64,000 nt of DNA from an uncultured Prevotella sp. (GCA_900320905.1 ONTZ01000016.1:1-64000); one strand, 5' to 3'; positions 42,385-52,150 are shown, counted from the first letter of the stretch. The notes: generated by a model not told the origin, from the letters alone. Numbers and translations: made by a program.

Positions 42385-42442
42385 TTTTCCGTTCGCAATA
42401 GTTTGCAATCGTATTTTCGGTTCGCAAAAGTTTGCAAAATGC
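42385..42442 (+). promoter_or_regulatory. 29-bp direct repeat with four TTYGCAA motifs
   Basis: Two tandem 29-bp units, each with TTCGCAA (42392 and 42421) and TTTGCAA (42402 and 42431). Steps are 10, 19 and 10 bp, so the motifs lie near one helical face. They stand between the -33 element of the regulator and the start of the TonB receptor, which has no clear TAnnTTTG of its own. Probable binding region for a regulator. Confidence 0.6.
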
Positions 42443-42475
42443 AATAAACAGCCGATTCTCACGTTATATAATCTG

Positions 42476-44836
42476 ATGAGACAATACATCACAAGACAAT
42501 TCCTACTGTTGGCGATGCTCCTGTTGAGTAGTGCCATAATGGCAGACGACTTTACCCTAAAAGGTAAAGTGGTAGACAATGAGGAAAATGCTTTGGAACT
42601 TGTGACGGTGTCTTGTCCTAAGCAGGGAAAGGTGGCAATGTCAAATCTGAAAGGTGAATTCGAGATCACCCTCCAATCAGCAGATTCCGTTGAGGTACGC
42701 TTTACGATGGTAGGCTATGCCTCACGTAAACGCGTGTTCAGAAACCCAAAGGGGAAGATAAATGTACAGATTGTGATGCAACCGATGGAGGCTTTGCAGG
42801 AAGTCACTATCACAGAACAGAGAAGACAGACCTCCGGCACGGAACAATTAAACATAGAGAATGCCAAACTCGGGCCTTCGACAACAGGCAATGCCGTTGA
42901 GGAACTGATTCAGCAACAGGCGGGTGTCTCTACACATAATGAAATGTCAAGTCAGTATAATGTGCGGGGCGGTAGTTTTGACGAGAACTCCGTATATATA
43001 AATAATGTGGAAATCTATCGTCCTTTGCTCATCAGCAGCGGGCAACAGGAAGGACTCTCTATTATCAACGCCAATATGGTAGATAAGATTGGTTTCTCTA
43101 CTGGTGGATTCGAAGCAAAATATGGCGACAAAATGTCGTCAGCCTTAGACATCACCTATCGCCGTCCTAAGAAATTTGAGGCCACAGCCACGGCTTCACT
43201 CCTTGGTTCCAGCGGATTCATAGGGTTTGGCAATAAGAAGTTCTCGATGAGTCATGGCCTACGATACAAGACCAACCGCTATCTGCTCGGTTCTTTAGAA
43301 ACCACAGGAGAGTACAGGCCAAACTTTATTGACTATCAGACGTATATCAGTTATACACCCAACAAGAGATGGGAAGTCGATTTCATCGGGAACATCTCAG
43401 AGAATCACTATAACTTCAAGCCTAAGGACCGAGAGACTTCATTTGGTACGATGGAGGATGTGAAGTCTTTTAAAGTCTATTTTGACGGACAGGAGAAGGA
43501 TGTGTTCCGCACACTCTTCGGCACTGCCAGTATCACACGTAACTTCGGTGACTCCACCAAGATAAAATTCCTGACATCCGCCTTCCATACAAAAGAAAAG
43601 GAAGCCTACGACATTCAAGGCCAATATTGGCTTGACGACACGCAGTCAAGCGAGAATCTTGGCGTTGGTACCTATATGGAACATGCCCGCAATTACCTGA
43701 CGGCAGATATGGTCAGTTTCAAGTTGATTGGCAGTCACAAGACCCTCCACCACAACATCGAGGCAGGACTGACATACAAAACAGAACATATCAAGGAACA
43801 GTCGAGGGAGTACGAGATGCGCGATTCCAGTGGTTATTCCGTGCCCCACACCGCCGACCGTCTCGACCTGATTTACACACTTGTAGCACAGAACGACATC
43901 AAGAGCCATCGCATAGAAGCCTATCTGCAAGACACATACAAGTTTGCCAAAGGAGAGAACTACTTTACCCTCAACTATGGTGTACGCTTAGCCAACTGGT
44001 CATTCAATAAGGAAACCATCGTATCGCCACGGGCCTCCATTGCTCTAGTACCAGTTTTCAATCACAATTACACATTCCGCTTTGCGACAGGCCTCTACTA
44101 CCAGGCTCCCTTCTATAAAGAAATGAGGGATACCGTAACTCAGAATGGTATGACTACGGCGATACTCAATGAAAAGATTAAAAGCCAGCGAAGTTTGCAA
44201 TTTGTTGCAGCAATGGACTATCGCTTCAAGATGCTTGACCGCCCCTTCCGTTTTACGGCAGAAGCCTATTTCAAGGCACTTTCCAATCTGATTCCCTATA
44301 ATGTCCAGAATGTCAAAGTGACCTATTACGGCGAAAATCTCGCCAGTGGCTATACGGCAGGAATAGACTTGAAACTCTTCGGCGAATTCGTGCCCGGCAC
44401 AGACTCCTGGCTAACCTTCTCCGTGATGAAAGCACAGATGAAGATGGGAGGCATTTCTTTCCCACAGCCCAATGACCAACGATATGCCATTAATCTCCAT
44501 TTCACCGACTATTTCCCTGGTACAGACCGATGGAAGATGACCCTGCGCCTGGCCTTTGCCGACGGACTGCCTTTCGGAGCCCCCCACAGAGGCATTGAAC
44601 ATCAGAATTTCCGTGCGCCGGCCTATAAACGAGCCGATATCGGTATGAGTTGGCTGGCCATCAAACAGGAAAAGGGTATCAAACGTGTGTGGATAGGTCT
44701 TGACTGCCTGAACCTCTTCGGCATCAGCAATGTCAACAGTTATTACTGGGTCACCGATGTTACGAATCGCCAGTGGGCAGTACCCAACTACCTGACAGGT
44801 CGCCAAATCAATGGAAAAATAACAATAGAATTATAA
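42476..44836 (+). CDS. TonB-dependent outer membrane receptor
   Basis: 786 residues with signal peptide MRQYITRQFLLLAMLLLSSAIMA. A carboxypeptidase-like beta-sandwich (DFTLKGKVVDNEENALELVTVSC) precedes the plug domain (GNAVEELIQQQAGVSTHNEMSSQYNVRGGSFDENSVYINNVEIYRP) and a beta-barrel ending near KITIEL. No SusD-like partner is adjacent. The substrate is unknown. The gene starts on ATG at 42476 within 35 bases of the TTYGCAA repeats, suggesting control by them. Confidence 0.92.
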   Translation: MRQYITRQFLLLAMLLLSSAIMADDFTLKGKVVDNEENALELVTVSCPKQGKVAMSNLKGEFEITLQSADSVEVRFTMVGYASRKRVFRNPKGKINVQIVMQPMEALQEVTITEQRRQTSGTEQLNIENAKLGPSTTGNAVEELIQQQAGVSTHNEMSSQYNVRGGSFDENSVYINNVEIYRPLLISSGQQEGLSIINANMVDKIGFSTGGFEAKYGDKMSSALDITYRRPKKFEATATASLLGSSGFIGFGNKKFSMSHGLRYKTNRYLLGSLETTGEYRPNFIDYQTYISYTPNKRWEVDFIGNISENHYNFKPKDRETSFGTMEDVKSFKVYFDGQEKDVFRTLFGTASITRNFGDSTKIKFLTSAFHTKEKEAYDIQGQYWLDDTQSSENLGVGTYMEHARNYLTADMVSFKLIGSHKTLHHNIEAGLTYKTEHIKEQSREYEMRDSSGYSVPHTADRLDLIYTLVAQNDIKSHRIEAYLQDTYKFAKGENYFTLNYGVRLANWSFNKETIVSPRASIALVPVFNHNYTFRFATGLYYQAPFYKEMRDTVTQNGMTTAILNEKIKSQRSLQFVAAMDYRFKMLDRPFRFTAEAYFKALSNLIPYNVQNVKVTYYGENLASGYTAGIDLKLFGEFVPGTDSWLTFSVMKAQMKMGGISFPQPNDQRYAINLHFTDYFPGTDRWKMTLRLAFADGLPFGAPHRGIEHQNFRAPAYKRADIGMSWLAIKQEKGIKRVWIGLDCLNLFGISNVNSYYWVTDVTNRQWAVPNYLTGRQINGKITIEL

Positions 44837-44895
44837 ATTTTGTTAAATCACGGGCTTTGACGACGGAAAAATGCCCATTTGTCGATAAAATCCAC

Positions 44896-44903
44896 TATTT
44901 TTG
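44896..44903 (+). promoter_or_regulatory. Promoter -7 element of the LruC lipoprotein gene
   Basis: TATTTTTG, about 43 bases before the ATG at 44947. A TTTG lies only 14 bases upstream, so the -33 element is not convincing. Confidence 0.4.
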
Positions 44904-44946
44904 CACAAATTTATAAGTTTATTTAAAGTTGCAAAATTACAATCTT

Positions 44947-47556
44947 ATGAAAAAAGTATTATATTTAACCGTAAGTTGTGTTCTGGCTCTCACTAGTTGC
45001 ACAGAATTTGACTTTGATGCCAATAATTCCGCCCTTGCCAAAGAGAATGCAGAAAACATCTTTGGCATGATAGACCCAAAGCAGGATTGGAGTAATGTCA
45101 CCTCTGGTAATGTGACGGTTACTGCCAATGCCAATCTAAACAACATCACTAAAGTAATGATTTTAACGGAGTCTCCTTTCTTCAATAATCAGGCAAAGGT
45201 GTTAGCCGAAGCCAATGTAACAAAGGGAGAAACTAAGACATTGTTCTTCGATGCTCCACGCGGGCAGGAACGCCTTATCGCTGCCTGCGCCGACGACAAG
45301 GGTCATTTCTTCATCAAAGGCTTCAATCTCGGAGACAGCAAGGTTAGTTTCGTCAGTTCTGTATTAAATGCCAGGACGAGAGGTGTTGCCAAGGCAGAAA
45401 CGGAATCTCCAAATCTGTCCGGAATATCCGCTAACTATAAGCAGTCGTATAATGCATCCCGTACGATAAGCGCCAACAGTTCATCGAATTTCCCTGCTTG
45501 GAAGAATACGAATTGGGACTATGACCGTCTATGGGAGCCCACGGGCTCACTGAGTGGTTCTTGGACTCTCAATGCCGGAACGATCTATACAAATGCCGAG
45601 CCTATAACAGAAGAAGAGAAGGCTGAGTTGACGGATATCTTTAATTCTTCTCTCTTCCGTGATTCAAAAAACAACAAGAAAAGAGATAATCTGCAACTTA
45701 TCCGTAACGGTAATGCTGTAAAGTTCTTCGATAACCATATTGTGAGTGACGGAACCAACCCCATCACCATCATTCCTGTTCAACTTGCTTCTATGGAGGC
45801 ATATATGTGCGACCTCTACTATTATTATTATAATCCAGATGACGTTCCCTCAGATATGTCTTTGACTGACTACATTAAGCGCCTGCCCAAATTCAAGGCT
45901 GCAGATTTTGATGTAGAAAGAGCTGCATTCGGAGGAATTACAGGTATTGCAAAAGATAAGAACGATCTTGAATTCATGAAGGTTCATGAGTATCTTCTGC
46001 CATACTATGGTGATCCTTCAATTTTCATGCAGAAAGAAACCCCTCTCAGCACTTTGGGCTATAATACTGACGGCAAAGTATACAAAATCAAGAACGCAGA
46101 GGTGGGCAAGTGTATGACTTATATCAAAAATACCGAAATTAGCATGGAGGATTCCTATGCCGATAATGCAAGTAACATCAATAACCAGTTATGGCAGATC
46201 TATCGCCATAATAATGGAACTATTATATTCTATAATGTTGGAATTGGCAAGTTCATGAAATTCATTACTAACAATAGACCAAATTTTAACACACCTACCT
46301 CAGAAGAGGATTTAAAAAATTACCTATACATTACAACTGATAAGAATAACAATCCAACTAATGACACAGAGAATATTCATATTTTCCAATATCTTAAGAG
46401 TCATGTCTTGAAGTCTGATGCTCAAATTAGGGTAGCAACAGACGCCAAGAACTGGACTGACCGCGCCACCATTCAGTGGACATTTGTTGAATATGGCTCA
46501 GCATCTACAGGTGAGGCCACTGTACCGTTCTGGTCTCTTCCTACCCTCAATCCATCACCAGTAATTGCCAAAGGCTACAGAATCGGCTTTATGCTGAGAA
46601 AGAGTAAAAATGAGAACAATATTGGTGACAACACGAATGGATGTATGTATTCATACGGAGAGTTGAACACCGAAATCAACACCTTCGGCTCCTTCAATCA
46701 AGCAGTACAGAATTATTCTATGCAGTTAAACGATCCCCGTATCGCCATGTTCAATGCCAACTGTAAGACATACCTTACCTTCGAGGACGGAACAGACTGT
46801 AACTTCAGCGATGTCATTATTGAGATTAGCGGTTATAGCGAAAAAGGACTTTCCTTCAGGTCGGAAGATCCAAACATAAAGTTGGCATCCGAAGAGAGAG
46901 TATTTGCTGAGATGGCTAACGTGAAGAGCAGTGGTGTATATATGTTCGACGAAGTAAAGGAAGAGGATTATGGCGACTTACCTTTTACCATGTGCTTCGA
47001 AGACCGTCCACGAGAGGCCGATTACGACTTGAACGACGTAGTTCTCCGTGCCATACGCATAGGCAGTACAAATCATATTCAACTGTCCCTCATTGCAACA
47101 GGTGCTAACGACAGGGTACTTGTCTGTGGTATTCCTGGTAAGTTTGTAAGTGGTACAGAACTTAACAATAAGGAAGTTCATGAGGTATTCGGCATGGGTA
47201 ATGCAACGGGTAAGGACAGATTCATCAACACCCTTCCTGATCAGGCATATGATTTGACCGGTATGGCTGGAATCTATGAGGTTGACGAGTCAATGACCAT
47301 TCCACAGTTCCTTAGCCAGATCTACATCAAGAATATGTCTCTTGGCGGCAGTGAGGTTCATGTACCTCTGATGGGTGAGCCTCCATATGCTCTCATTGTC
47401 CCGGGCGATTTCAACTACCCCAGAGAAGGTATAAGTATGACGGAAGCCTATGAGAGTTTCCGCAACTGGGCAAATAATGCCAATCAATATAAAGAATGGA
47501 TGGATTATAGTGTAGATGGCAAAATCTTCAATAATCCAAGCAAATCAAACAAGTAA
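44947..47556 (+). CDS. Large LruC-domain lipoprotein
   Basis: 869 residues with signal sequence and lipobox LTSC (Cys17). The N-terminal region (about 20-140, IFGMIDPKQDWSNVTSGNVTVTANANL) resembles the conserved opening of Bacteroidales LruC/DUF4842 proteins. The middle is rich in Asn and Tyr, and contains a ricin-like segment (YKIKNAEVGKCMTYIKN, then LWQIYRHNNGTIIFYN). The C-terminal part has FEDRPREADYDLNDVVL, the calcium-site-like signature of LruC. Cell-surface location is likely; function unknown. It follows the TonB receptor by 110 bases under its own promoter. Confidence 0.85.
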   Translation: MKKVLYLTVSCVLALTSCTEFDFDANNSALAKENAENIFGMIDPKQDWSNVTSGNVTVTANANLNNITKVMILTESPFFNNQAKVLAEANVTKGETKTLFFDAPRGQERLIAACADDKGHFFIKGFNLGDSKVSFVSSVLNARTRGVAKAETESPNLSGISANYKQSYNASRTISANSSSNFPAWKNTNWDYDRLWEPTGSLSGSWTLNAGTIYTNAEPITEEEKAELTDIFNSSLFRDSKNNKKRDNLQLIRNGNAVKFFDNHIVSDGTNPITIIPVQLASMEAYMCDLYYYYYNPDDVPSDMSLTDYIKRLPKFKAADFDVERAAFGGITGIAKDKNDLEFMKVHEYLLPYYGDPSIFMQKETPLSTLGYNTDGKVYKIKNAEVGKCMTYIKNTEISMEDSYADNASNINNQLWQIYRHNNGTIIFYNVGIGKFMKFITNNRPNFNTPTSEEDLKNYLYITTDKNNNPTNDTENIHIFQYLKSHVLKSDAQIRVATDAKNWTDRATIQWTFVEYGSASTGEATVPFWSLPTLNPSPVIAKGYRIGFMLRKSKNENNIGDNTNGCMYSYGELNTEINTFGSFNQAVQNYSMQLNDPRIAMFNANCKTYLTFEDGTDCNFSDVIIEISGYSEKGLSFRSEDPNIKLASEERVFAEMANVKSSGVYMFDEVKEEDYGDLPFTMCFEDRPREADYDLNDVVLRAIRIGSTNHIQLSLIATGANDRVLVCGIPGKFVSGTELNNKEVHEVFGMGNATGKDRFINTLPDQAYDLTGMAGIYEVDESMTIPQFLSQIYIKNMSLGGSEVHVPLMGEPPYALIVPGDFNYPREGISMTEAYESFRNWANNANQYKEWMDYSVDGKIFNNPSKSNK

Positions 47557-47575
47557 CCTAGTTTTATCTATAATG

Positions 47576-47612
47576 AATTGCCGCACGTGTAAAAATGTAC
47601 GGCAATTTTTTT
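47576..47612 (+). terminator. Terminator of the LruC lipoprotein gene
   Basis: Stem 47576-47586 / 47597-47607 (AATTGCCG/CGGCAATT core, one mismatch), then a T-tract to 47612. Confidence 0.82.
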
Positions 47613-47667
47613 GTATAAGAAATACTAAAAAAGCACATTATTTCTTCTTTATGTCGGATGAAATGAG

Positions 47668-47675
47668 TACCTTTG
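47668..47675 (+). promoter_or_regulatory. Promoter -7 element of the methylmalonyl-CoA operon
   Basis: TACCTTTG, 42 bases before the first ATG (47717). No clean TTTG at the expected distance upstream. Confidence 0.5.
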
Positions 47676-47716
47676 CACACATTATTTATATATAAATACA
47701 TTTTAATTCTAACGAT

Positions 47717-48127
47717 ATGAAGATTTCCCACATTGAACATCTGGGCATCGCCGTCCAGAGCATTGAGGAAAGCCTGCCGTACTTCACTGACGTGCTGGGC
47801 TTAGAGTGTTATGCAACAGAAGTAGTAGAGGACCAGAAAGTAAAGACCGCCTTCCTGCGCTGCGGTGAGGTGAAACTGGAACTGCTGGAACCGACATCAC
47901 CTGAGAGCACCATCCAGAAGTGGCTCGACAAGGGCAACAAGGGTGTGCACCACGTGGCCTTCTGCGTAGAGGACGGTGTGGCCAATGGCCTCGCCGAAGT
48001 ATCTGAGAAGGGCGTACGTCTGATTGATGAGAAGCCTCGCAAAGGTGCCGAGGGTCTGAATATTGCCTTCCTGCATCCGAAGTCAACCTGCGGTATCCTC
48101 ACAGAACTCTGCGAACACCCGGAGTGA
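47717..48127 (+). CDS. mce: Methylmalonyl-CoA epimerase
   Basis: 136 residues of the glyoxalase/bleomycin resistance fold. The N-terminal IEHLGIAVQSIEESLPYF and the mid-chain GNKGVHHVAFCVED provide the metal-binding histidines; the C-terminal glutamate lies in GILTELCEH. It interconverts R- and S-methylmalonyl-CoA, linking the B12 mutase to the carboxyltransferase encoded 40 bases downstream. Confidence 0.95.
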   Translation: MKISHIEHLGIAVQSIEESLPYFTDVLGLECYATEVVEDQKVKTAFLRCGEVKLELLEPTSPESTIQKWLDKGNKGVHHVAFCVEDGVANGLAEVSEKGVRLIDEKPRKGAEGLNIAFLHPKSTCGILTELCEHPE

Positions 48128-48167
48128 TTTTTAACAACGATTTTAACGTATTACACGAATTATAACT

Positions 48168-49733
48168 ATGTCAAAGCAATTAGACAAAATCAAACAACTG
48201 ATTGAGAAGCGTGAGCAAGCACGCCTCGGTGGTGGCGAGAAAGCCATTCAGAAACAGCACGAACGTGGTAAGTATACCGCCCGCGAGCGCATCGAGATGC
48301 TGCTCGACGAGGGTTCGTTCGAGGAGTACGACATGTTCAAGGAGCACCGTTGCCACAACTTCGGCATGGAGAAGAAGCAGTTCCTTGGCGACGGTGTTGT
48401 AGCCGGTAGCGGTACCATCGACGGACGTCTCGTGTTCATTTTTGCACAGGACTTCACCGTGCATGCCGGTTCTCTGTCCGAGACCATGAGCCAGAAGATC
48501 TGCAAGGTGATGGATATGGCCATGAAGATGGGAGCCCCCGTGATTGGCATCAACGACTCTGGTGGTGCGCGTATCCAGGAGGGTATCAACGCACTGGCAG
48601 GCTACGCTGAGATCTTCGAGCGCAACATCCTTGCATCGGGTGTGATTCCCCAGATTTCCGGTATCTTCGGCCCCTGCGCCGGCGGTGCCGTCTACTCCCC
48701 TGCCCTCACCGACTTCACGCTGATGATGGAAGGCACATCGTATATGTTCCTCACCGGCCCGAAGGTGGTGAAGACCGTGACTGGCGAGGACATCGACCAG
48801 GAGCACCTCGGCGGTGCATCGGTACACGCCACGAAGTCGGGTGTGACCCACTTCACCGCTAAGACCGAGGAAGAAGGTCTGCAGATGCTCAAGACGCTGC
48901 TGAGTTATATTCCTTCGAACAATATGGAGACGGCTCCGCGCCGCAAGTGCGACGACCCCATCAACCGCATGGAGGACAGCCTGAACGAGATCATCCCCGA
49001 GAACCCCAACGAGGCCTACGACATGTACAAGGTCATCGCCGCCGTCACCGACAATGGCGAGTTCTTCGAGGTGCAGCCCAAGTTCGCCAAGAACATCATC
49101 GTGGGCTTTGCCCGTTTCAACGGTCAGAGCGTGGGCATCGTGGCCAACCAGCCCTCATGCTACGCCGGTGTGCTCGACGTGAACGCCTCGCGTAAGGGTG
49201 CCCGCTTCGTACGCTTCTGCGACGCCTTCAATATTCCTATCGTGTCGCTCGTGGATGTGCCGGGATTCCTGCCGGGTACTGGTCAGGAGTACAACGCCGT
49301 TATTCTGCATGGCGCTCAGTTGCTGTATGCCTACGGCGAGGCCACAGTGCCAAAGATCACAGTTACCCTGCGTAAGTCGTATGGCGGCTCGCACATCGTG
49401 ATGGGCTCGAAGCAACTCCACACCGACCTTAACTACGCATGGCCTTCGGCTGAGATTGCCGTGATGGGTGCCTCTGGTGCTGCCGCTGTGCTCTACGCCA
49501 AGGAGGCCAAGGCCAAGAAGGAGGCTGGTGAGGATGTGAAGGCCTTCATCGCTGAGAAGGAGGACGAGTACAACGAACTCTTCGCCAACCCGTATCAGGC
49601 TGCGAAGTATGGCTATATCGACGACGTGATTGAGCCGCGCAACACGCGCTTCCGCATCTGCCGCGGACTGGCACAACTGGCCACCAAGCGCGATGCCCTG
49701 CCTGCCAAGAAGCATGGCAACATCCCGATGTAA
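48168..49733 (+). CDS. mmdA: Methylmalonyl-CoA decarboxylase / propionyl-CoA carboxylase carboxyltransferase subunit
   Basis: 521 residues, the usual length of MmdA/PccB. Two crotonase-like halves: the first with [19 protein letters not shown] and [15 protein letters not shown], the second with [34 protein letters not shown] and [21 protein letters not shown]. It transfers the carboxyl group between methylmalonyl-CoA and biotin. Second gene of the operon. The biotin carrier is encoded two genes further on. Confidence 0.95.
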   Translation: MSKQLDKIKQLIEKREQARLGGGEKAIQKQHERGKYTARERIEMLLDEGSFEEYDMFKEHRCHNFGMEKKQFLGDGVVAGSGTIDGRLVFIFAQDFTVHAGSLSETMSQKICKVMDMAMKMGAPVIGINDSGGARIQEGINALAGYAEIFERNILASGVIPQISGIFGPCAGGAVYSPALTDFTLMMEGTSYMFLTGPKVVKTVTGEDIDQEHLGGASVHATKSGVTHFTAKTEEEGLQMLKTLLSYIPSNNMETAPRRKCDDPINRMEDSLNEIIPENPNEAYDMYKVIAAVTDNGEFFEVQPKFAKNIIVGFARFNGQSVGIVANQPSCYAGVLDVNASRKGARFVRFCDAFNIPIVSLVDVPGFLPGTGQEYNAVILHGAQLLYAYGEATVPKITVTLRKSYGGSHIVMGSKQLHTDLNYAWPSAEIAVMGASGAAAVLYAKEAKAKKEAGEDVKAFIAEKEDEYNELFANPYQAAKYGYIDDVIEPRNTRFRICRGLAQLATKRDALPAKKHGNIPM

Positions 49734-49734
49734 A

Positions 49735-49762
49735 GCCACAGTTTTTCACAGATTACACAGAG
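49735..49762. repeat. CACAGATT-type repeat between mmdA and the small subunit-like gene
   Basis: GCCACAGTTTTTCACAGATT and following bases lie directly after the mmdA stop. Same family as 19024-19051 and 24068-24098. Confidence 0.55.
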
Positions 49763-49765
49763 AAT

Positions 49766-49915
49766 ATGAACAACGAAGTATATGCAGCCATTGCTCTTGC
49801 CCTGCATGAGCATTTAGGCAACAACGTCCACGACGCGGAGCCTGGCATTATTACCATCAATGCCTACCCCACACAGTGGAACGGCTATGCGCAGACATTC
49901 ACACCACGACCCTAA
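49766..49915 (+). CDS. 49-residue OadG/MmdD-like C-terminal protein
   Basis: A short gene beginning ATG at 49766 and ending TAA at 49915. The product (MNNEVYAAIALALHEHLGN, then HDAEPGIITI, then TQWNGYAQTFTPRP) resembles the cytoplasmic C-terminal tail of the small OadG/MmdD membrane subunit in this type of cluster, but has no membrane helix. Its place between mmdA and the biotin carrier supports the assignment. It may be a shortened subunit or a remnant; the upstream CACAGATT-type repeat occupies the place where the missing part would be. Confidence 0.65.
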   Translation: MNNEVYAAIALALHEHLGNNVHDAEPGIITINAYPTQWNGYAQTFTPRP

Positions 49916-49928
49916 ATGAACTAAGAGC

Positions 49929-50360
49929 ATGAAAGAATATAAGTATACAATCAATGGCAACAAGTACGAGGTCGTGATCAGCGACATCACTGAGAACATT
50001 GCCACGCTGACCGTGAACGGTCAGGAATATACTGTAGAGATGGAGAAGCAGGCGGAGCCTGAGAAGCCGAAGCCGGTGGTTCGCAAGGCCGCCGAGACTG
50101 CCGAGAGCAGCGAGGGCGGTTCTTCTTCCGCCGCTGCTTCCGGTGCCGGCACCGCCATCAAGGCCCCACTTCCCGGCGTCATCACTGACATCCCCGTCGA
50201 GGTGGGTCAGGAGGTGCAGGCCGGCGAGACCGTCATCGTGCTCGAAGCCATGAAGATGGCCAATGCCCTACAGGCGGAGAAGGCTGGCAAGGTCAGTGCC
50301 ATCGTGGTGAAAGTAGGTCAGAGCGTGATGGAGGACGAGCCCCTGGTATATATTGAGTAG
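49929..50360 (+). CDS. Biotin carboxyl carrier subunit
   Basis: 143 residues. A small N-terminal beta domain (EYKYTINGNKYEVVISDI), an Ala/Ser/Glu-Pro linker (about 45-80), and the biotinyl domain with lysine in EAMKM (VIVLEAMKMANALQAEK). It shuttles the carboxyl group between the MmdA subunit and the partner that removes or adds it. No OadB/GcdB-like membrane decarboxylase subunit follows; the operon ends at the terminator. Confidence 0.94.
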   Translation: MKEYKYTINGNKYEVVISDITENIATLTVNGQEYTVEMEKQAEPEKPKPVVRKAAETAESSEGGSSSAAASGAGTAIKAPLPGVITDIPVEVGQEVQAGETVIVLEAMKMANALQAEKAGKVSAIVVKVGQSVMEDEPLVYIE

Positions 50361-50403
50361 TCGCGATTAGAGACTAGAGATTTGCAAACCAATTACAACC
50401 AAC

Positions 50404-50437
50404 GAGAAGCCCCGCTCGTTTGTGAGCGGGGCTTCTC
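50404..50437. terminator. Bidirectional terminator
   Basis: Perfect 14-bp stem GAGAAGCCCCGCTC (50404-50417) / GAGCGGGGCTTCTC (50424-50437), 6-base loop, between the convergent biotin-carrier and esterase genes. Confidence 0.88.
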
Positions 50438-50454
50438 TATTGTTTGCCGATTCC

Positions 50455-52116
50455 TTACATCTTGCTTCGATAGAATTTCTCGAGCGTACGGTAGGCCTTT
50501 TCCTTTTCAGGCGAAGCGTCCTCCTTCGAGTCCACGTCGATGATCATCACTGGCGCGCTATCCAGGTTGTCGCTGGTGATGGCGCTCCACTGCGGGAGAC
50601 CCTCGCCATTAGGATTGCCTGTCTTGCAGAAGTTGGCATAGTATGAAAGGAACAGTTTCGAGATGGCATAGTCGTCATCCTGCCAGTCGTAGTATTCGTT
50701 GGTGTCGAGTGTGCCCATGGCATACTCGATATCGGCAGAATGTACGGCTCCAGGTGCGATGGCGGGCTGTTGTGCTGCGGCCTTCTTCTCTTCTTCAGTC
50801 TTCTCACGTACGCCACCGGCGAGTGCTGCGGTCTTGTCACCCATCTTTTCCGACACCTGCGGGCGCGGGTGCATGTAGTGATAGCGGTAGACGGGCAGTC
50901 CCGACTTGGCATGGTAGTCGCACACCTTCCATGTGGGGAATCCTGTGAAGAGGTCTGAGACGAGATCAAACCCCTTCTGGCTCAGCACGTCGTCGTCGGA
51001 TACCAACCCATAAGCAGTGAATATCTCGTCGGTCATGTCGCCGAACTGCGCCTTCAGGGCGTTCTTGAAATTCTTGATGGTGGGTGCCTGTGCCTGTAAC
51101 ACCTGCATGGGGTGCGCCTCGAGCGAGTTCCAGCCTGCCAGCAATGGCACGTGTGCCTGCTCGCCCTTCTCGAATACAGCATCGGCGCTCTCGGTCATGA
51201 AGTGGCCGTCGAGCACAAGCCGCGACATGCCCCTCGGTGGGAGCACCTTCTGCAGCGAGTCGGCGCTCAGGGCCATCGCGTCGGCGAGGCTTGCGATGCC
51301 GGCAGCCTTGAGGGCTGCAACGCCTGCAGCCTCTGCCTCGGCCTGTGTGGCAGGCTTATTGGGCAGCACCTCAGCACCCGATGAGAGCAGGGCACCGGCG
51401 ATGAGGTTCTTGGAGAGCGGAGAGCACATGAGCAGTGAGACGGAGAAGGAGCCAGCCGACTCGCCGACGATGTTGATGCGTGCGGGGTCGCCACCGAAGG
51501 CGGCGATATTCTCCTTGACCCACTGGATGGCGGCCACCTGGTCGAGGAAGCCGTAGTTGCCACTACCCTTATAGTCGGAGGCAGCCGTGAGATCGGGATG
51601 GGCGAAGAAGCCGAATACGCCCTCGCGGTAATTGGCCGTCACGCCGATAACGCCCTCCTTGGCAATCGAGGAACCGTCGTATCGCGGCTCACTGCCGGAG
51701 CCAGCCATCAGTCCGCCGCCGTTGAAGTAGATGAGCACCGGCAGCGCGTCGGCAGTCGATGTGGCGGTAGTCCAGATGTTGAGGTAGAGGCAGTCCTCGC
51801 TGCGTCCGGAGCCGCGGAAACTCATGTCGCCGAACAAGTCGAGTTGCATGGGGTCGTCGCCGAAGGCCTTGGCCTCGCGCACGCCCTCCCATGGCTGGAG
51901 GGGCTGCGGGGCTTTCCAGCGCAGTTCGCCCACGGGGGCCTGTGCGAATGGCACGCCCAGGAATTTCTTCACGCCGTCTTCCTCGAATCCCTCGAGGATG
52001 CCGTACTGTGTTTTCACCTGAAGTGTCACTGCCTCGCCCTTCTTCTGGGTGCAGGCAGTAAGGATGGCAAGGCCGGCAATGGCCAGCGTTGCAAATGTTC
52101 TGATAGTCTTATTCAT
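50455..52116 (-). CDS. Lipoprotein carboxylesterase, type B family
   Basis: 553 residues. Lipobox ILTAC gives Cys22. The type B core includes FLGVPFAQAPVGELRWKAPQP, SEDCLYLNIW, nucleophile Ser220 in GESAG, and an oxyanion segment FNGGGL where most members have HGGG. The catalytic histidine is probably in GAVHSADIEYAMG. It hydrolyses ester bonds of unknown substrates, possibly acyl or feruloyl esters on plant polymers, in the periplasm or on the surface. The promoter lies in a duplicated cassette (52151-52217). Confidence 0.93.
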   Translation of the reverse strand: MNKTIRTFATLAIAGLAILTACTQKKGEAVTLQVKTQYGILEGFEEDGVKKFLGVPFAQAPVGELRWKAPQPLQPWEGVREAKAFGDDPMQLDLFGDMSFRGSGRSEDCLYLNIWTTATSTADALPVLIYFNGGGLMAGSGSEPRYDGSSIAKEGVIGVTANYREGVFGFFAHPDLTAASDYKGSGNYGFLDQVAAIQWVKENIAAFGGDPARINIVGESAGSFSVSLLMCSPLSKNLIAGALLSSGAEVLPNKPATQAEAEAAGVAALKAAGIASLADAMALSADSLQKVLPPRGMSRLVLDGHFMTESADAVFEKGEQAHVPLLAGWNSLEAHPMQVLQAQAPTIKNFKNALKAQFGDMTDEIFTAYGLVSDDDVLSQKGFDLVSDLFTGFPTWKVCDYHAKSGLPVYRYHYMHPRPQVSEKMGDKTAALAGGVREKTEEEKKAAAQQPAIAPGAVHSADIEYAMGTLDTNEYYDWQDDDYAISKLFLSYYANFCKTGNPNGEGLPQWSAITSDNLDSAPVMIIDVDSKEDASPEKEKAYRTLEKFYRSKM

Positions 52117-52150
52117 AAATGTTTGGAGTTAAAAAAGTAACTTTATGGCG

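Noticed and set aside
48180..48851. Open frame opposite mmdA
   Set aside because: Antisense shadow caused by strong codon bias of the carboxyltransferase gene.
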